Positions 45,663 to 56,693 of a stretch of 64,000 nt of DNA are shown here, piece by piece. Position 1 is the first letter of the stretch, and every line of letters begins with the position of its first letter. A program made the position numbers and the translations under genes. The notes beneath the pieces are model-generated. The model was not told the origin of the DNA and searched no databases. It saw only the letters and a list, made by a program, of their open reading frames with translations. Origin of the DNA: Panicum virgatum (Eukaryota; Streptophyta; Magnoliopsida; Poales; Poaceae); contig NC_053137.1 of assembly GCF_016808335.1 (NCBI RefSeq), positions 9,598,506 through 9,662,505 on the forward strand, written 5' to 3'.

Positions 45663-48600
45663 TTACATGACGTTTGCCGCATCTAACACATTAAGCTCAT
45701 TCCTTAGCCTAACAAAGGTACTCTCGTCTAAAGGTTTTGTGAATATATCCGCCAATTGCTCCTCGGATCTCACACCTTGAAGGGAAATGTCCCCCTTGGC
45801 TTCGTGATCACGCAAGAAGTGATGGCGAATATCAATGTGCTTTGTGCGAGAGTGTTGAACCGGATTCTTGGCAATTTTTACGGCACTTTCATTGTCACAA
45901 AGGAGTGGGATCCTATCTAGTTTCACACCAAAGTCCAAAAGGGTTTGCTTCATATATAGGATTTGGGCACAACATGCACCGGCCGCTATATATTCCGCTT
46001 TCGCGGTGGACAAAGCCACGGAATTTTGCTTCTTACTTGACCAAGAAACTAGAGAACGCCCAAGCAAGTGGCAACCCCCGGAGGTACTCTTGCGATCCAC
46101 ACGGCTTCCGGCAAAATCCGAATCCAAGTATCCCAAGAGATCTAAACTAGCGCCTTTGGGGTACCACAAGCCTATGCTAGGAGTGTGCTTGAGATACCGA
46201 AGGATCCTATTCACAGCCGAAAGGTGTGACTCCTTTGGGTTAGCTTGAAAGCGGGCACACAAGCACACACTAAACATTATATCGGGCCTAGATGCGGTAA
46301 GGTAAAGCAAAGACCCTATCATAGAACGATAGAGGGATTGATCAACCGGTTTACCGTCCACATCCAAGTCGAGATGCCCATTGGTTGCCATGGGTGTCTT
46401 GATTGGCTTGCACTCATCCATCTTGAACTTCTTCAAGATATCTTTAGTATACTTTTCTTGATGGATGAATGTCCCTTCCTTCATTTGTTTGACTTGAAAA
46501 CCAAGGAAGAAAGTCAATTCGCCAATCATGGACATCTCGAATTCCCTAGACATCATGGTAGCAAACTCATGGCTTAGTAAATCATTAGTTGAGCCAAAGA
46601 TAATATCGTCAACATAAATTTGACAAATGAAAAGATCCCCGTTGACGTCTTTTGTGAACAACGTGGTGTCCACCCTCCCGATCTTGAAGCTTTGCATGAT
46701 TAGGAAGTCACGAAGCCTCTCATACCAAGCCCTTGGAGCTTGTTTGAGCCCATAGAGTGCCTTGTGCAACCTATAAACATGGTTAGGATTCCTCGGATCT
46801 TCAAACCCGGGAGGTTGCTCAACATAAACAAGTTCGTTAATAACGCCATTTAAGAATGCACTTTTCACATCCATTTGATACAACTTAATGTTATGATGTG
46901 AAGAGTAAGCAAGAAGGATACGGATAGCTTCAAGTCTTGCGACCGGAGCAAAAGTTTCACCAAAATCCAAACCTTCGACTTGCGAAAACCATTTTGCCAC
47001 AAGTCTTGCTTTGTTGCGTACCACCACCCCATGTTCATCTTGCTTGTTCCGGAAGACCCACTTGGTGCCGATGATGTTCTTGTCTTTTGGAGGAGCTTCG
47101 AGGACCCAAACTTCATTGCGGGTGAAGTTGTTCAACTCATCTTGCATGGCCATCACCCAATCCGAGTCCTCAAGCGCTTCTTCTATGCTAGTGGGTTCAA
47201 TACAAGAAACAAACGAGTGATGTTCGCAAAATGAAGCATGTTTAGAGCGAGTTCTTACTCCCTTGGAAGGACTACCAATGATTTGACCAATTGGATGATC
47301 CTTGGAGATGCGACCATGCTTCACTAGCGGTACTTGCGTCGATGCTTGTTGGGGTGGATCATGAGTGACTTGTGCTTGTGGTGGAACACTTTGCTCTTCT
47401 TGTTCTTGAACTTGGGGTGTTGGCGTTGGCACATCTTCTTGAGGTTGTGTATCATCTTTTTCTTGATCTTCATCCACTTGGGGCGCCGTGGAGGTGCTTG
47501 GTGTAGATGAGGAAGGTCCTCCCCCTTGATCATTGTCTTCATGCACCTCTTCCGGCTTGATATCCCCAATGGACATCTTCTTCAAAGCTTCATCAATCTC
47601 CTCATCACCTACATTTTCATAGCCAACAACCTCCTCTTGGGAGCCATTAGATTCATCAAACTCCACATCACATGTTTCTTCAACTAACCCGGAGGTTTGA
47701 TTGAATACTCTATATGCTTTGGAGTTTGATGCATAACCAAGAAAGAAACCTTCATCACATCTACTTTCAAACTTACCGAGCCTTTTCTTCTTGTAGATGA
47801 AGCATTTGCAACCAAAGACTCGAAAGTATGATATATTTGGTTTCTTCCCGGTGATGAGCTCATATGGAGTTTTCTTGAGGAGTCGGTGAGGATACACTCG
47901 GTTGGATGCATGACACGCCGTGTTGATTGCTTCCGCCCAAAATTTCTCGGACGTGCCATAATCATCCAACATTGCTCTAGCTAGGGTGATGAGAGTCTTG
48001 TTCTTTCTTTCCACCACTCCATTTTGTTGAGGCGTGTAGGTGGCGGAAAACTCATGCTTGATGCCCTCTTCATCGCACCATTCTTCAATCTTCATGTTCT
48101 TGAACTCGGTGCCGTTGTCACTCCGGATCTTCACAATTGGGGAGTTGTACTCCCTTTGAGCTCTTCTTGCAAATGTCTTGAAGAGTTCCGGAGTTTCACC
48201 CTTATCGCCTAGAAACATAACCCAAGTGTAACGTGAAAAATCATCAACGATTACTAGGCAATAGAGGTTACCACCAATGCTCTTGTATGTAGTTGGACCA
48301 AAGAGATCCATGTGAAGTAGCTCGAGCGGCTTGGAGGTAGACAACATCGTCTTGATGGGATGATGTGTTGCTACTTGCTTCCCGGCTTGACATGCTTTAC
48401 ATAGCTTGTTCTTGTCAAAGGTGACGTCCTTCAAGCCGGTGATCATCCCTCTCTTGTGGGCTTTCTTGAGGTTGCTCATGCCAATATGAGCAATTCTTCT
48501 ATACCAAAGCCACCCAAGAGAAGACTTGGTGAAGAGGCATGTCATGGTACTTGTTTGCTTTGAAGAGAAATCCACCAAGTAAATGTTGCCATGCCTAAAC

Positions 48601-48929
48601 CCCGTGAATACCAATGACTTGTCTTTTTCATGAGTTACTACAACACCATTCTTGTCAAAGGCACACGTTAGTCCAAGATCACACAATTGAGCAATTGAAA
48701 TAAGATTAAAACTAAGTGCTTCTACAAACAAAACATTAGAAATAGATAAATCTTTAGAAATTGCTATTCTACCCAAACCTAAAACTTTTTCCCTTGAGTT
48801 ATCACCATAGGTGACGTGTTCATGATCGCCGGGGTCTTCAAGGGAGGTGAACATGCTATCATTGCCGGTCATGTGTTGAGAGCAACCGCTATCAAGTATC
48901 CAATGTTTTCCACCGACTTTGTAGTTCAC
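45663..48929 (-). CDS. pol: Sirevirus pol: protease, integrase, reverse transcriptase, RNase H (1,088 codons)
   Basis: The frame is open throughout. In order: aspartic protease ([12 protein letters not shown], near residue 12); zinc-binding GAG-pre-integrase region ([10 protein letters not shown], then CKACQAGKQ; the usual first His of the HHCC site reads Tyr); integrase core with [17 protein letters not shown] and NGVVERK (D, D, E); reverse transcriptase with [12 protein letters not shown] and YVDDIIFGS; RNase H with [20 protein letters not shown] (Lys where Glu is usual at one position) and [12 protein letters not shown]. It reverse-transcribes element RNA in cytoplasmic particles and integrates the DNA. 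The 5' end is out of frame with gag, and a TAG lies immediately upstream. The Tyr and Lys changes suggest slight damage or a different sub-lineage. Confidence 0.92.
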   Translation of the reverse strand: MNYKVGGKHWILDSGCSQHMTGNDSMFTSLEDPGDHEHVTYGDNSREKVLGLGRIAISKDLSISNVLFVEALSFNLISIAQLCDLGLTCAFDKNGVVVTHEKDKSLVFTGFRHGNIYLVDFSSKQTSTMTCLFTKSSLGWLWYRRIAHIGMSNLKKAHKRGMITGLKDVTFDKNKLCKACQAGKQVATHHPIKTMLSTSKPLELLHMDLFGPTTYKSIGGNLYCLVIVDDFSRYTWVMFLGDKGETPELFKTFARRAQREYNSPIVKIRSDNGTEFKNMKIEEWCDEEGIKHEFSATYTPQQNGVVERKNKTLITLARAMLDDYGTSEKFWAEAINTACHASNRVYPHRLLKKTPYELITGKKPNISYFRVFGCKCFIYKKKRLGKFESRCDEGFFLGYASNSKAYRVFNQTSGLVEETCDVEFDESNGSQEEVVGYENVGDEEIDEALKKMSIGDIKPEEVHEDNDQGGGPSSSTPSTSTAPQVDEDQEKDDTQPQEDVPTPTPQVQEQEEQSVPPQAQVTHDPPQQASTQVPLVKHGRISKDHPIGQIIGSPSKGVRTRSKHASFCEHHSFVSCIEPTSIEEALEDSDWVMAMQDELNNFTRNEVWVLEAPPKDKNIIGTKWVFRNKQDEHGVVVRNKARLVAKWFSQVEGLDFGETFAPVARLEAIRILLAYSSHHNIKLYQMDVKSAFLNGVINELVYVEQPPGFEDPRNPNHVYRLHKALYGLKQAPRAWYERLRDFLIMQSFKIGRVDTTLFTKDVNGDLFICQIYVDDIIFGSTNDLLSHEFATMMSREFEMSMIGELTFFLGFQVKQMKEGTFIHQEKYTKDILKKFKMDECKPIKTPMATNGHLDLDVDGKPVDQSLYRSMIGSLLYLTASRPDIMFSVCLCARFQANPKESHLSAVNRILRYLKHTPSIGLWYPKGASLDLLGYLDSDFAGSRVDRKSTSGGCHLLGRSLVSWSSKKQNSVALSTAKAEYIAAGACCAQILYMKQTLLDFGVKLDRIPLLCDNESAVKIAKNPVQHSRTKHIDIRHHFLRDHEAKGDISLQGVRSEEQLADIFTKPLDESTFVRLRNELNVLDAANVM

Positions 48930-48945
48930 CTACACACATGAGAAT

Positions 48946-51050
48946 TCACTTTTGAGTTTTAGGAACCCAAACAAGCTTTGGGCCTTGCACATGTGTGACA
49001 AGAGCTTTTGGGACCCAAAGTTGCTTGGGGAGCTTCTTCTTTGACTCCTTAGTGAGTTTGCCAATGAATTTGGCCTTCACCTTGCCCTTCACTTTACTCA
49101 AGAGAAAATGGTTATTTTCAAACATTGAAGAGTAATTCTTGGGTAATTTAGGAAGAGGACGTGATGGTAAAGTGCACTCCCTAGTGTGGTGCCCGGTGAC
49201 TTGGCAATGTTGGCAATATGATCCAACTTCCTTGATGAAGCTAATCTTGATCTCCGGAGAAGGAGTAGTAGCTATGTTTGGCTCCGGAAATAAACCAAGA
49301 CCTCTCTTGCCATAGTCACGGGCATTGTTGAAGAGAATCTCCTTGTGGATGTATTCTCCTCTTGAGAGTTTCTCCACACTACTCTTGAGGCTTGCCACTT
49401 GATCCATCAATTCCTTTTCCCTAGAAGGTGCAAGCTCGGGCAAAGCATTAGTAGCATTTGCATTAATGAGTAGGTCATCACATGAAGTAGAAGCATTGAC
49501 CTTCTCAATAGTTTCATGAGCAAAGTTCTCAAGACTTGGGTCAATTGCTTCATAGGCAAATTCAAGTTCTTGATACTTGTGAGCCAACTCCCTATGCTCT
49601 TGTTTAAGCTTTTTGTGGCTCTCTTCAACTTGCTTAGCAAGTACAAGTGACTCATTGTGCTTTTTGAGCAAGTCATTGTACTTGCCAAGCAAATCGGAGT
49701 GGGCAAGCTCTAACTTGGCACGAGTGCTCTCAAGAACCTTGACTTTGCCCTTTTCCCTCTTGATGACGGATGTATACTCATTAATGAGATTAGCAAACTC
49801 ATTAGGGTCAAGCTCATCATCACTATCATTTTCACTTTCACATACCTTAGAGTTACCTTTGGCCATGAGGCACATTGGAGGTGGAGGTAGTGATGGTTCT
49901 TCATTTGTGAGGGCGATGGTGACTATGTCTTCTTCATCACTTGATTCTTCGCTTGATGAGACATCGGTCACCCACTCTTGCTTTTCCACCAAGAAGCTTC
50001 TCTTGGTGTTGCCCCTTTTCTTTGGGAAGAGCTTGGTCTTTTTGTCATGGCTCTTCTTCTTCTCAAGCTTCTTGTTCTTGTTTTTCTTCTCATCTTCTTC
50101 ATCATCGCTTGAATCATGGCGATGTTTGCCTTTGTTATCCTTCTTTCTCTTGTCCGGCTTGGGGCAATCGGGAGAGATGTGTCCTTTTTCCCCACAATTG
50201 TAGCATGTTTTGTACTTGACATCTTTCCTATACCGGAACATCCTTCTTTTGGGGTCAAAGTTGTAACCCTTCTTTTTTATCTTGTCGCTCAAGCGTGTGA
50301 ACTTTCTCATCATGAGAGCAAGTTCCCCATCTTCTTCATTATCGGATGAGCTTTCATGATGATCTTCTTCTTCATTGCTTGAGCTAGATTCTTGCTTGAT
50401 CATCTTGAGCTTGCGGTGCTTGTTGCCTTGGTTTTGAGAGCAATTGATTTGCTTGTTGTTGGCTCTTCTGTCATACCAAGGATACTCATTTCATGAGCGC
50501 GAATTTCGCCCACAAGCTCTCCCACTTCCATTGTATCAAGATTCTCCTTTTGAAGCATAGCATTGATAATGTTGTACTTGGGCTTCGGAAGGAGCATGAG
50601 AATCTTGCGGTTGATGGAGCCACTGTCAATTTTGGAAACTTCAAGAGCATTAATGTCCTTGACAATGACATTCAAGCGGGAATACATATCATTGCAATTT
50701 TCATGAGCTAGCATTTTAAAAGAATCATACTTAGCTCTAAACAAGTGATATTTTTGTTCACGGACTTTTGTGGAGCCTTCATGAATTTCAATTAGTTCTT
50801 TCCATATATCACTTGCTAAGTCCATGCCATTAACTCTAGCAAAGACTTCCTCACTAATGGCTTCGAAAATTGCATTTCTAGCCTTGGCATTCCATTTTAA
50901 TTGTTCGGTGGTGGGAGTTCCGGTGAATCCGGTCTTAGTGGCCAACCACACTTCGGGGGCAATCGCATCAAGGTATGCGGCCATGCGAACTTTCCAATAA
51001 GCAAAGTTCTTGCCCTCGAAGTGAGGCGGCGAACCACCCATCTTGGCCAT
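48946..51050 (-). pseudogene. gag: Sirevirus gag (UBN2-type, two zinc knuckles), frame changed near 50430
   Basis: The first part (51050-50400) starts MAKMGGSPPHFEGKNFAYWK and is a UBN2-type Copia gag domain. It runs into TGA at 50400 after a shift; the second part (open to 48946) is in another frame and includes zinc knuckle CYNCGEKGHISPDC, a Lys/Glu/Ser-rich linker, a long coiled coil (about 49750-49480) and a second knuckle CQHCQVTGHHTREC. An indel somewhere in about 50420-50470 is the likely cause. The end of gag (TGA about 48946) and the pol frame are separated by about 20 bp that hold a stop in both relevant frames. Gag forms the particle core and packages RNA. Confidence 0.85.
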
Positions 51051-51088
51051 AGCTCTAGGCGGTGAAGCCTAATGATCCAAATGAGCAA

Positions 51089-51105
51089 CGAGGCTCTGAT
51101 ACCAA
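51089..51105 (-). promoter_or_regulatory. Primer binding site (initiator tRNA-Met type)
   Basis: The minus strand reads TTGGTATCAGAGCCTC right after the 5' LTR, with the TGGTATCAGAGC core complementary to the 3' end of plant initiator tRNA-Met. Confidence 0.88.
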
Positions 51106-51106
51106 T

Positions 51107-52792
51107 TGTAAGGATCGATGGACCAAGAGGGGGGGTGAATTGGGCCTTTTTCAAATTCTAAAACAAAGTAAAGCAACCTTATCCTATGCAATGCTAGTAG
51201 GGCACCAATTCACCAACCGGATAACTAAGCTACTAACACAAGCTAAGAGAGCTAAAACAAAGTAAAGCCTAGCAAGGTAGAGCTAAGTTATGATCTCTAA
51301 GTCAAGCACATGAGTAAATTGCATGAAAGAAAATGCTTGAATAAAAGGAATGGACAAGAGACAACCGGATTTTTTCCCGTGGTATCGATGTGTTGGCACA
51401 CACCCCTAATCCACGTTGTGACACTCACAAAGAGTATTGTCACCTCTCAAGTCACCGAGACTTGGGCGCTCACTAAGAGTCTCCGTTCACCATCCCGGCG
51501 TGGTGGAGCTCAAGCCACGTACAATCTTCTTCTCCGGGCTCCCACAATCCTTGGCAAGCTCCGCGAGAAACACCTCGATCACCAAGATCGCCTAGGTGAT
51601 GCCAATCACCAAGAGTAACAAGCTAAGGCCTTCACTTGAGCAAGAACCGATCACCAAGAACGGATGCACACTAGCTTCTCTCTACTCAAGTCCTTAATCT
51701 TGCTTCTTGATTGATTGAATGCACAAGTATGTGAATGATGAAGCTCAATGGTGGCTCTTGACTATGGTATGAGTGTTTGGATGTTGCCTGGTGTCAAGAG
51801 TGGGCGAAATGACCCATTGGAGGGGTATATATAGGCAGCTCACACAAATAGAGCCGTTGGAGAAAAGCTGCCAGAAAACTGCGTAGCGCCGGTTAATCCG
51901 ACGTACCCCCCATTGTCATCGTCGGTTTAACCGGTGAATGTAAACTGCCTCTTCTGAAAACTAGCCGTTACAACTGGGGCAGATTAACCGACGTAGCATC
52001 GGTTTAACCGGTGAGTGTAGTTGTCCACTGAACCACTGAAAAATCAAGTCTCTGGACAACTGCACCGACGTTAACTCAAACCTATCGTCGGTTTAACCGG
52101 TGAGTACAACTTTTAAATTCCTCTGAAAAACCATCTCACTGGTCAATTGCACCGACGTCTTGATTCAAACAGCGTCGGTTAATCCGGTGAATAGAACTTG
52201 AATTTCCCTGGAAAAACCAACTCTGGACCAATGCACCGACGTTAACTTCAAACACGTCGGTTTAACCGGTGTATTGAATTTGTCCAGACTCTGCTGACTT
52301 CGTTTAACCGACGTATAGAAAATTGAGAGCGTCGGTTAAACTGGTGTATAGACTTTTTCTGATTTTGTCTTTTCTGATTTGAGTCTTGAATGAAATCCAA
52401 ATATTCTTGAGATATAGTTTGAGAACCACTTATTTGAACTTCTAGAAACCTGAGTGACCATAGTGTGCATCCATTTTCAAATGACCATGTCCATGCTCAA
52501 GTTACTTAGCCTTAACCCCTCTTAATAGTGCGATCACTACAAAACTATAAAACCTATACTAACCTAAGTGTCCTTCTCAACCTTATGACACTTAGGACTA
52601 GAAAGATCCTTAGTCTTGACATAAAATTTAGTTGAATACCGAGATCGCCTTTTTGAATAATGAAATTGAGGGGCCTCTTTTGACATATGACCAAATGAGC
52701 GATAATGATCTATTAAGCTGCACAAACTCATTAGTCACAATAATGCTTGTCATTAATCACCGAAACATACCTTGAGGGCCTAGATGCTTACA
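51107..52792 (-). repeat. 5' LTR of the Sirevirus element
   Basis: Same length as the 3' LTR (1,686 bp). Differences noted by eye are near 51448 (c to t), near 52340 (c to t) and near 52745 (g to c). Confidence 0.92.
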
Positions 52793-55700
52793 AACGTGTA
52801 TGAAATATCTATTTCTCCAGGCATCCGGATCGAGGAAGCCGAAACGAAAATGAGGCTCAAAGAAAAGGATGGAGGGGCACACCACCATCACCTCATTGTA
52901 CCCAGATGGTGAACCCAAGTCTCCCAAGGGTGCTAAGACAACTGTCGTCAATCAATGCGGGTATTATGTGCGTGAGAATATCTCCATCAGCTTCAGGCTA
53001 TGGAAGAAAAGTAAAGCCACCGATAGTGATAATGACATCGTCCCAGAAACATAAAAGGAAATGCTATGGGCAGATGTGAAATGACACTTTAGTGTTCCGG
53101 AGGAGCACGGACAACTATTTAAGGATTGGGTTATGAAGAAGATGGCTATTGCGTTTCAGACGTTCAACAAAAACTTGAACATATACTACATTAAAAAAGG
53201 CCTCACCCCAGACTTCGAGAAGGACTTCAAGATTCAACATCCTTATTGGGATGCATTTATGCAATACAAATCATCCGAGGACAGCGAACAGCGAACAACA
53301 CAAGCCAAAGAAAATGCGAGCAAGAAAAAACACTTCCATCATCTTGGCCAGGGAGGTCACAAGGCGGTTATTCCGAAGTGGCAGAAGATGGAAGAGGGCC
53401 TCATTGCAAGAGGAATCGTACTGGCAACCTTCAACTGGCTGCTCCGAGCAAAGTATTACTTTTATGCTCACGGCGGCACCTTGAATATGGAAGATGGCTT
53501 GTTTGTCACTAGCGACACCATAAGAGAAGCGGCGAACAAGCTCGATGACACACTCAAGGTCGTGTCAGAAGGCAACTTCAAACCTGATAGAGAGAAAGAC
53601 GAGCTGACGTACGCTCTCGGGACACCCGAACAAACAGGATGTGTCCGAGGCATGGGCGTAGTTCCATGGAAGCATGGCTTCAGTGCCGACATGGATACAT
53701 ATTGAAGCCGACAGAGAAGAAAAGCTGAAGTAGCAGAGAAGATGCGTGCCCTAGAAGAACGGGTTGCTTTGATCGAAGGTGCAATTGCAGCTACCCAGCA
53801 GCAACAACCAGAAGCCAGATCAATGGCTCATTTGGAGACTAGCCCCGTTGGCTCGCAGCGTCGTAGCAGCGTTGCTTCAACGGAACACCCAGCTGCAGAT
53901 CGAGAGAAAACAGTTGCGGAACATTACCCCGTGGACGACATAGCCGTGAGGACCCCCTGTGAGCTTCTATATTAGGTCAGGAAAAAACTAAAAGTAGTCG
54001 CTCACGGGGTTGCTGAAGTTCCTGTTCATGGCGGGACAATCCATGGCATGGCGATCCCAGAAGGATATGCTAGAGTCATGGTTGACCGTGTTGAGAAAGG
54101 ATGAGAAGACCTCGACCTCGAGATCCCTGGAGGCGATGGAGAAGAGGAGTTAGGACAGGCCCTCCACACTTGTATCTAGTGGAAGAAACAATACATAAGA
54201 ATTGCAGGAAGGGATCCTAGCCCGTCTCCGAGGTCACCAGCTGCTCAAGGGTCTCCAAGGCCCAGTGTGGATCCACCGTCACCGGCCGCAGCCCAGGACC
54301 CCAGCATTAGTCCATCGCCGTCACCGGCTGCTTCCGGGGAGCCCAGTGTTAGTCCGCCTCCGCCACCTCCTCCCCCCGCAAAGAAGAAGCAAACTGCTTG
54401 GGTGCCGCCACCGCCACCTCCAAGGCCGAAGAAGACCCAAGAACGAAAGAAGAAAGAGAAGCCCCCACCAGAAAAGAAAGGTCACGAAATGACTGATGAG
54501 GAATTGACTGCTTGGGTGCAAGAAGACGTGCGCAAGTAGTTGAAGCCAAAGAAGCCTCCGCCAAAGGAACCAGTGGATCCAGCAGCGAAGAAATTCTTTC
54601 TATCCATGATGTGCCAACCAAAGCAGAAAGAATTGATGTCGGACTACGACCGCTCCATTACAAACTCATAGGAGAAGAAGAGTAATCGGAGGTACAACCA
54701 AGTCCCCCAGCTCGGCGAACAACCCAAACAAAGGGTACCCGATCTTAAGGTCCTTTCAAAAGAGGATGAAGCACTTGCAGAGTTTGTGGCTGAAACCGGG
54801 CTCACAAAAGCTCAGCTGGAAGGGAAAGAAAAAGTCCCAGTTCATGAAGGAGCAGGCAGAAAACCATTTGTACTGGGAGAACCTCTTATGTGGCCAGAGT
54901 TGATTGACTGGCTACCAACGAGAATGCGTGAGTTGCATAACTGGTACATGAAATATTCTTCAGAGGGAAATATTATGTTCGTTGCTCGCATTAAAGATAG
55001 CCATTTTCATCGGGGGATGGATGATATATGGATTGAACTTGTAAATCTGTGGGATCTATACCATCAAGATGCTCTAGACAAGTCCCTCCTCAGTACATTC
55101 TGCATGTAAGTGTTTCCTCTCTCATTTCTATACTCTCTAGCTATACTAAGTCTACGGTTTCTCATCCCGTCCTCGTATTTCTAATCGTGTAGGATGAAGG
55201 TGCAAGAATGCCGAAAAAAGGGGATCTACAACATCGGCTTCATTGATCCACATGTCGTAAATGAAGAGTCAGTACGCAAATGGCCAAATCGCACCACGAA
55301 TATTATATTCACGGCCATGGATAGGCAGCACGCTTGCACATTCATTCTATTGCCGTACAACTTCAAGTGAGTCATTTAACTTTTTACATCACTTCAATTC
55401 ATCGTACAAATTTAAGTGAGTCCTTTAATTAACTTCTTTTCATCACTTCAATTTCAACAGCTTCCACTGGATCTTGCTCTCCATCGAGATTGATCGGTCC
55501 CGAGTTGTGGTGTTCTGACTCCTTGCGGAAACCAAAAGAAAAGTATCAATCTCTCATAGACATCCTTCAAAGCGCATGGGCTCGGTTTATCCGTAATCAC
55601 ATAGGCACCGCCTTCTGATCTGACTTTCCGGTATAGAAACATATTGTACATATCTACTGTGATTTCATTAAACATCATGAATATTTCATAACCCACATCT

Positions 55701-56364
55701 ATATATAGTGTTTCAGACAGAAGCAAGGAACCAACCTATATGGTTACTATGTATGTGAGCACATATAGTCTTTTTGCTCCTCCACCAAGAGGATGACACA
55801 ACAATAATTCGATGTACGTGTTACATTAATATATAACAATTTCTTTAATTTAATTCCAAGCAGGTACTAATAGAAAATTTTGGTGTTTGCAGTTGACAGA
55901 TTTGGTGTATGAAGGAGGACCTCATCAAACCGGAAAGAATAAGGGCAATTCAAGAATCACTCTGTGGATTCCTGCTAGATGAGGTCATAAATTGAAAAGG
56001 AGAAATTTATTCGGATCAAAGGATAAGCGTGGGTCGACTTGATAGAAACAACCGCGGGGGCAACAACAATGACGACGACGACTAGTATTATTCTCCTTTT
56101 TGGATACTTGTCGGAAAAAACTAAACATCATGGATACTTGTAAATATTTTTGTACTCCAAATTACTATTATAAGTACTTGTAATTAATGAAGTGTATATC
56201 AATATAATATGTATATATAATTGCTTTTGTTTTGCGTGAACAATATATATGAATGCTAGATACAAATGCAAATACGCAAATTGCTATGAAATAAGAATAC
56301 TAATTAACTAAAACTAAAATGACAAGAGGATAAACATATTAAAAGAAAACAAACCAAAAAACAC

Positions 56365-56596
56365 TTAGTACCGGTTGGTTTTGCCGGTACTAACCTGCCG
56401 CGCCAGGAGCTGCGACGTGGCAGGCAGTTTAGTATCGTTGGTGTTATCAACCGGTACTAAACTGTGCTTTTTGTACCGGTCAGCCCGACCGGTACAAAAC
56501 GCAGGCGCGTTTAGTACCGATGGGGCGGTACCGGTCGAGAAACCGGTACAAACCGGGGGTTTCCGACCAGTACTAAAGGTCAATTTTCTAGCAGTG
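56365..56596 (+). repeat. CACTA right subterminal repeats and terminus
   Basis: Palindromic ttagtaccggttggt, ccggtactaa and gtaccggtcagcccgaccgg units repeat up to the terminal TTTTCTAGCAGTG. They are related to, but not identical with, the left array. Confidence 0.8.
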
Positions 56597-56671
56597 GGAC
56601 TCTGCATCATCCATTTGTGTCAGAAGAGGCACAATGCAGCTATGCTCGTTGCACCCATGCTGTGTCAGTCG
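56597..56671 (+). pseudogene. ARGONAUTE fragment, continuation on the right of the CACTA
   Basis: The first codons after the CACTA (gac tct gca tca tcc att) read DSASSI and continue exactly the PPPGED of the left piece. About 18 bp later the sequence jumps, in another frame, to CSYARCTHAVSV, which resembles the conserved YARCTRSVSI segment near the AGO C-terminus; a GTAAGT donor follows at 56672. So the intervening PIWI exons were already deleted. It is non-functional. Confidence 0.6.
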
Positions 56672-56693
56672 GTAAGTTCTTATCATATCTTTT

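Larger units (their letters stand above)
39750..52792 (-). mobile_element. Sirevirus-type Ty1/Copia LTR retrotransposon (13.0 kb)
   Basis: Two LTRs of equal length (39750-41435 and 51107-52792) flank gag, pol and an extra ORF, all on the minus strand. The order gag-PR-IN-RT-RH is Copia; the large gag with coiled coil and two zinc knuckles, and the extra 3' ORF, point to the Sirevirus lineage. By eye I found three differences between the LTRs over 1,686 bp. The 5-bp flanks are aacat and aacgt, a target duplication with one difference. It lies in an intron of the CACTA second gene. Confidence 0.92.
39509..56020 (+). pseudogene. CACTA second gene (TNPA/Transposase_24-like with Ulp1-like end), split by the Sirevirus
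   Basis: Exon 1 starts MEPIRREDDDSFLQDI and ends in an acidic stretch near 39670. The Copia element sits in the following intron. The next exon begins near 52829 after tttctccag with a basic stretch, then ITSLYPDGEPK, FRLWKKSK, KDWVMKKMAIAFQTFNKNL, HPYWDAFMQYK and YFYAHGGTL, the plant En/Spm Transposase_24 pattern. A coiled coil (EERVALIEGAI), a Pro-rich linker (54270-54420) and a C-terminal Ulp1-like cysteine-protease region (MDRQHACTFILLPYNF, then FHWILLSIEIDRSRVVVF) follow in exons near 54540-55110, 55195-55368 and 55461 on. An end segment with ESLCGFLLDEVIN lies at about 55910-55995. Stops at about 52848, 53052, 53088, 53703, 53973, 54102, 54177, 54537 and 54669 interrupt it. Confidence 0.8.
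32650..56596 (+). mobile_element. CACTA (En/Spm) transposon, 23.9 kb including a nested Sirevirus
   Basis: The left end is CACTGCTAGAAAA and the right end is its exact inverse TTTTCTAGCAGTG. The 3-bp target duplication is aga on the left and gga on the right (one difference); the surrounding ARGONAUTE codons rejoin correctly if aga is the duplicated triplet. Removing the Copia insert leaves about 10.9 kb. Contents: subterminal repeats with gtaccggc cores at both ends, a small intact ORF, a TNP2-type transposase pseudogene and a TNPA/Ulp1-type pseudogene. Both large genes carry many stops, so the element is non-autonomous. Confidence 0.92.
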
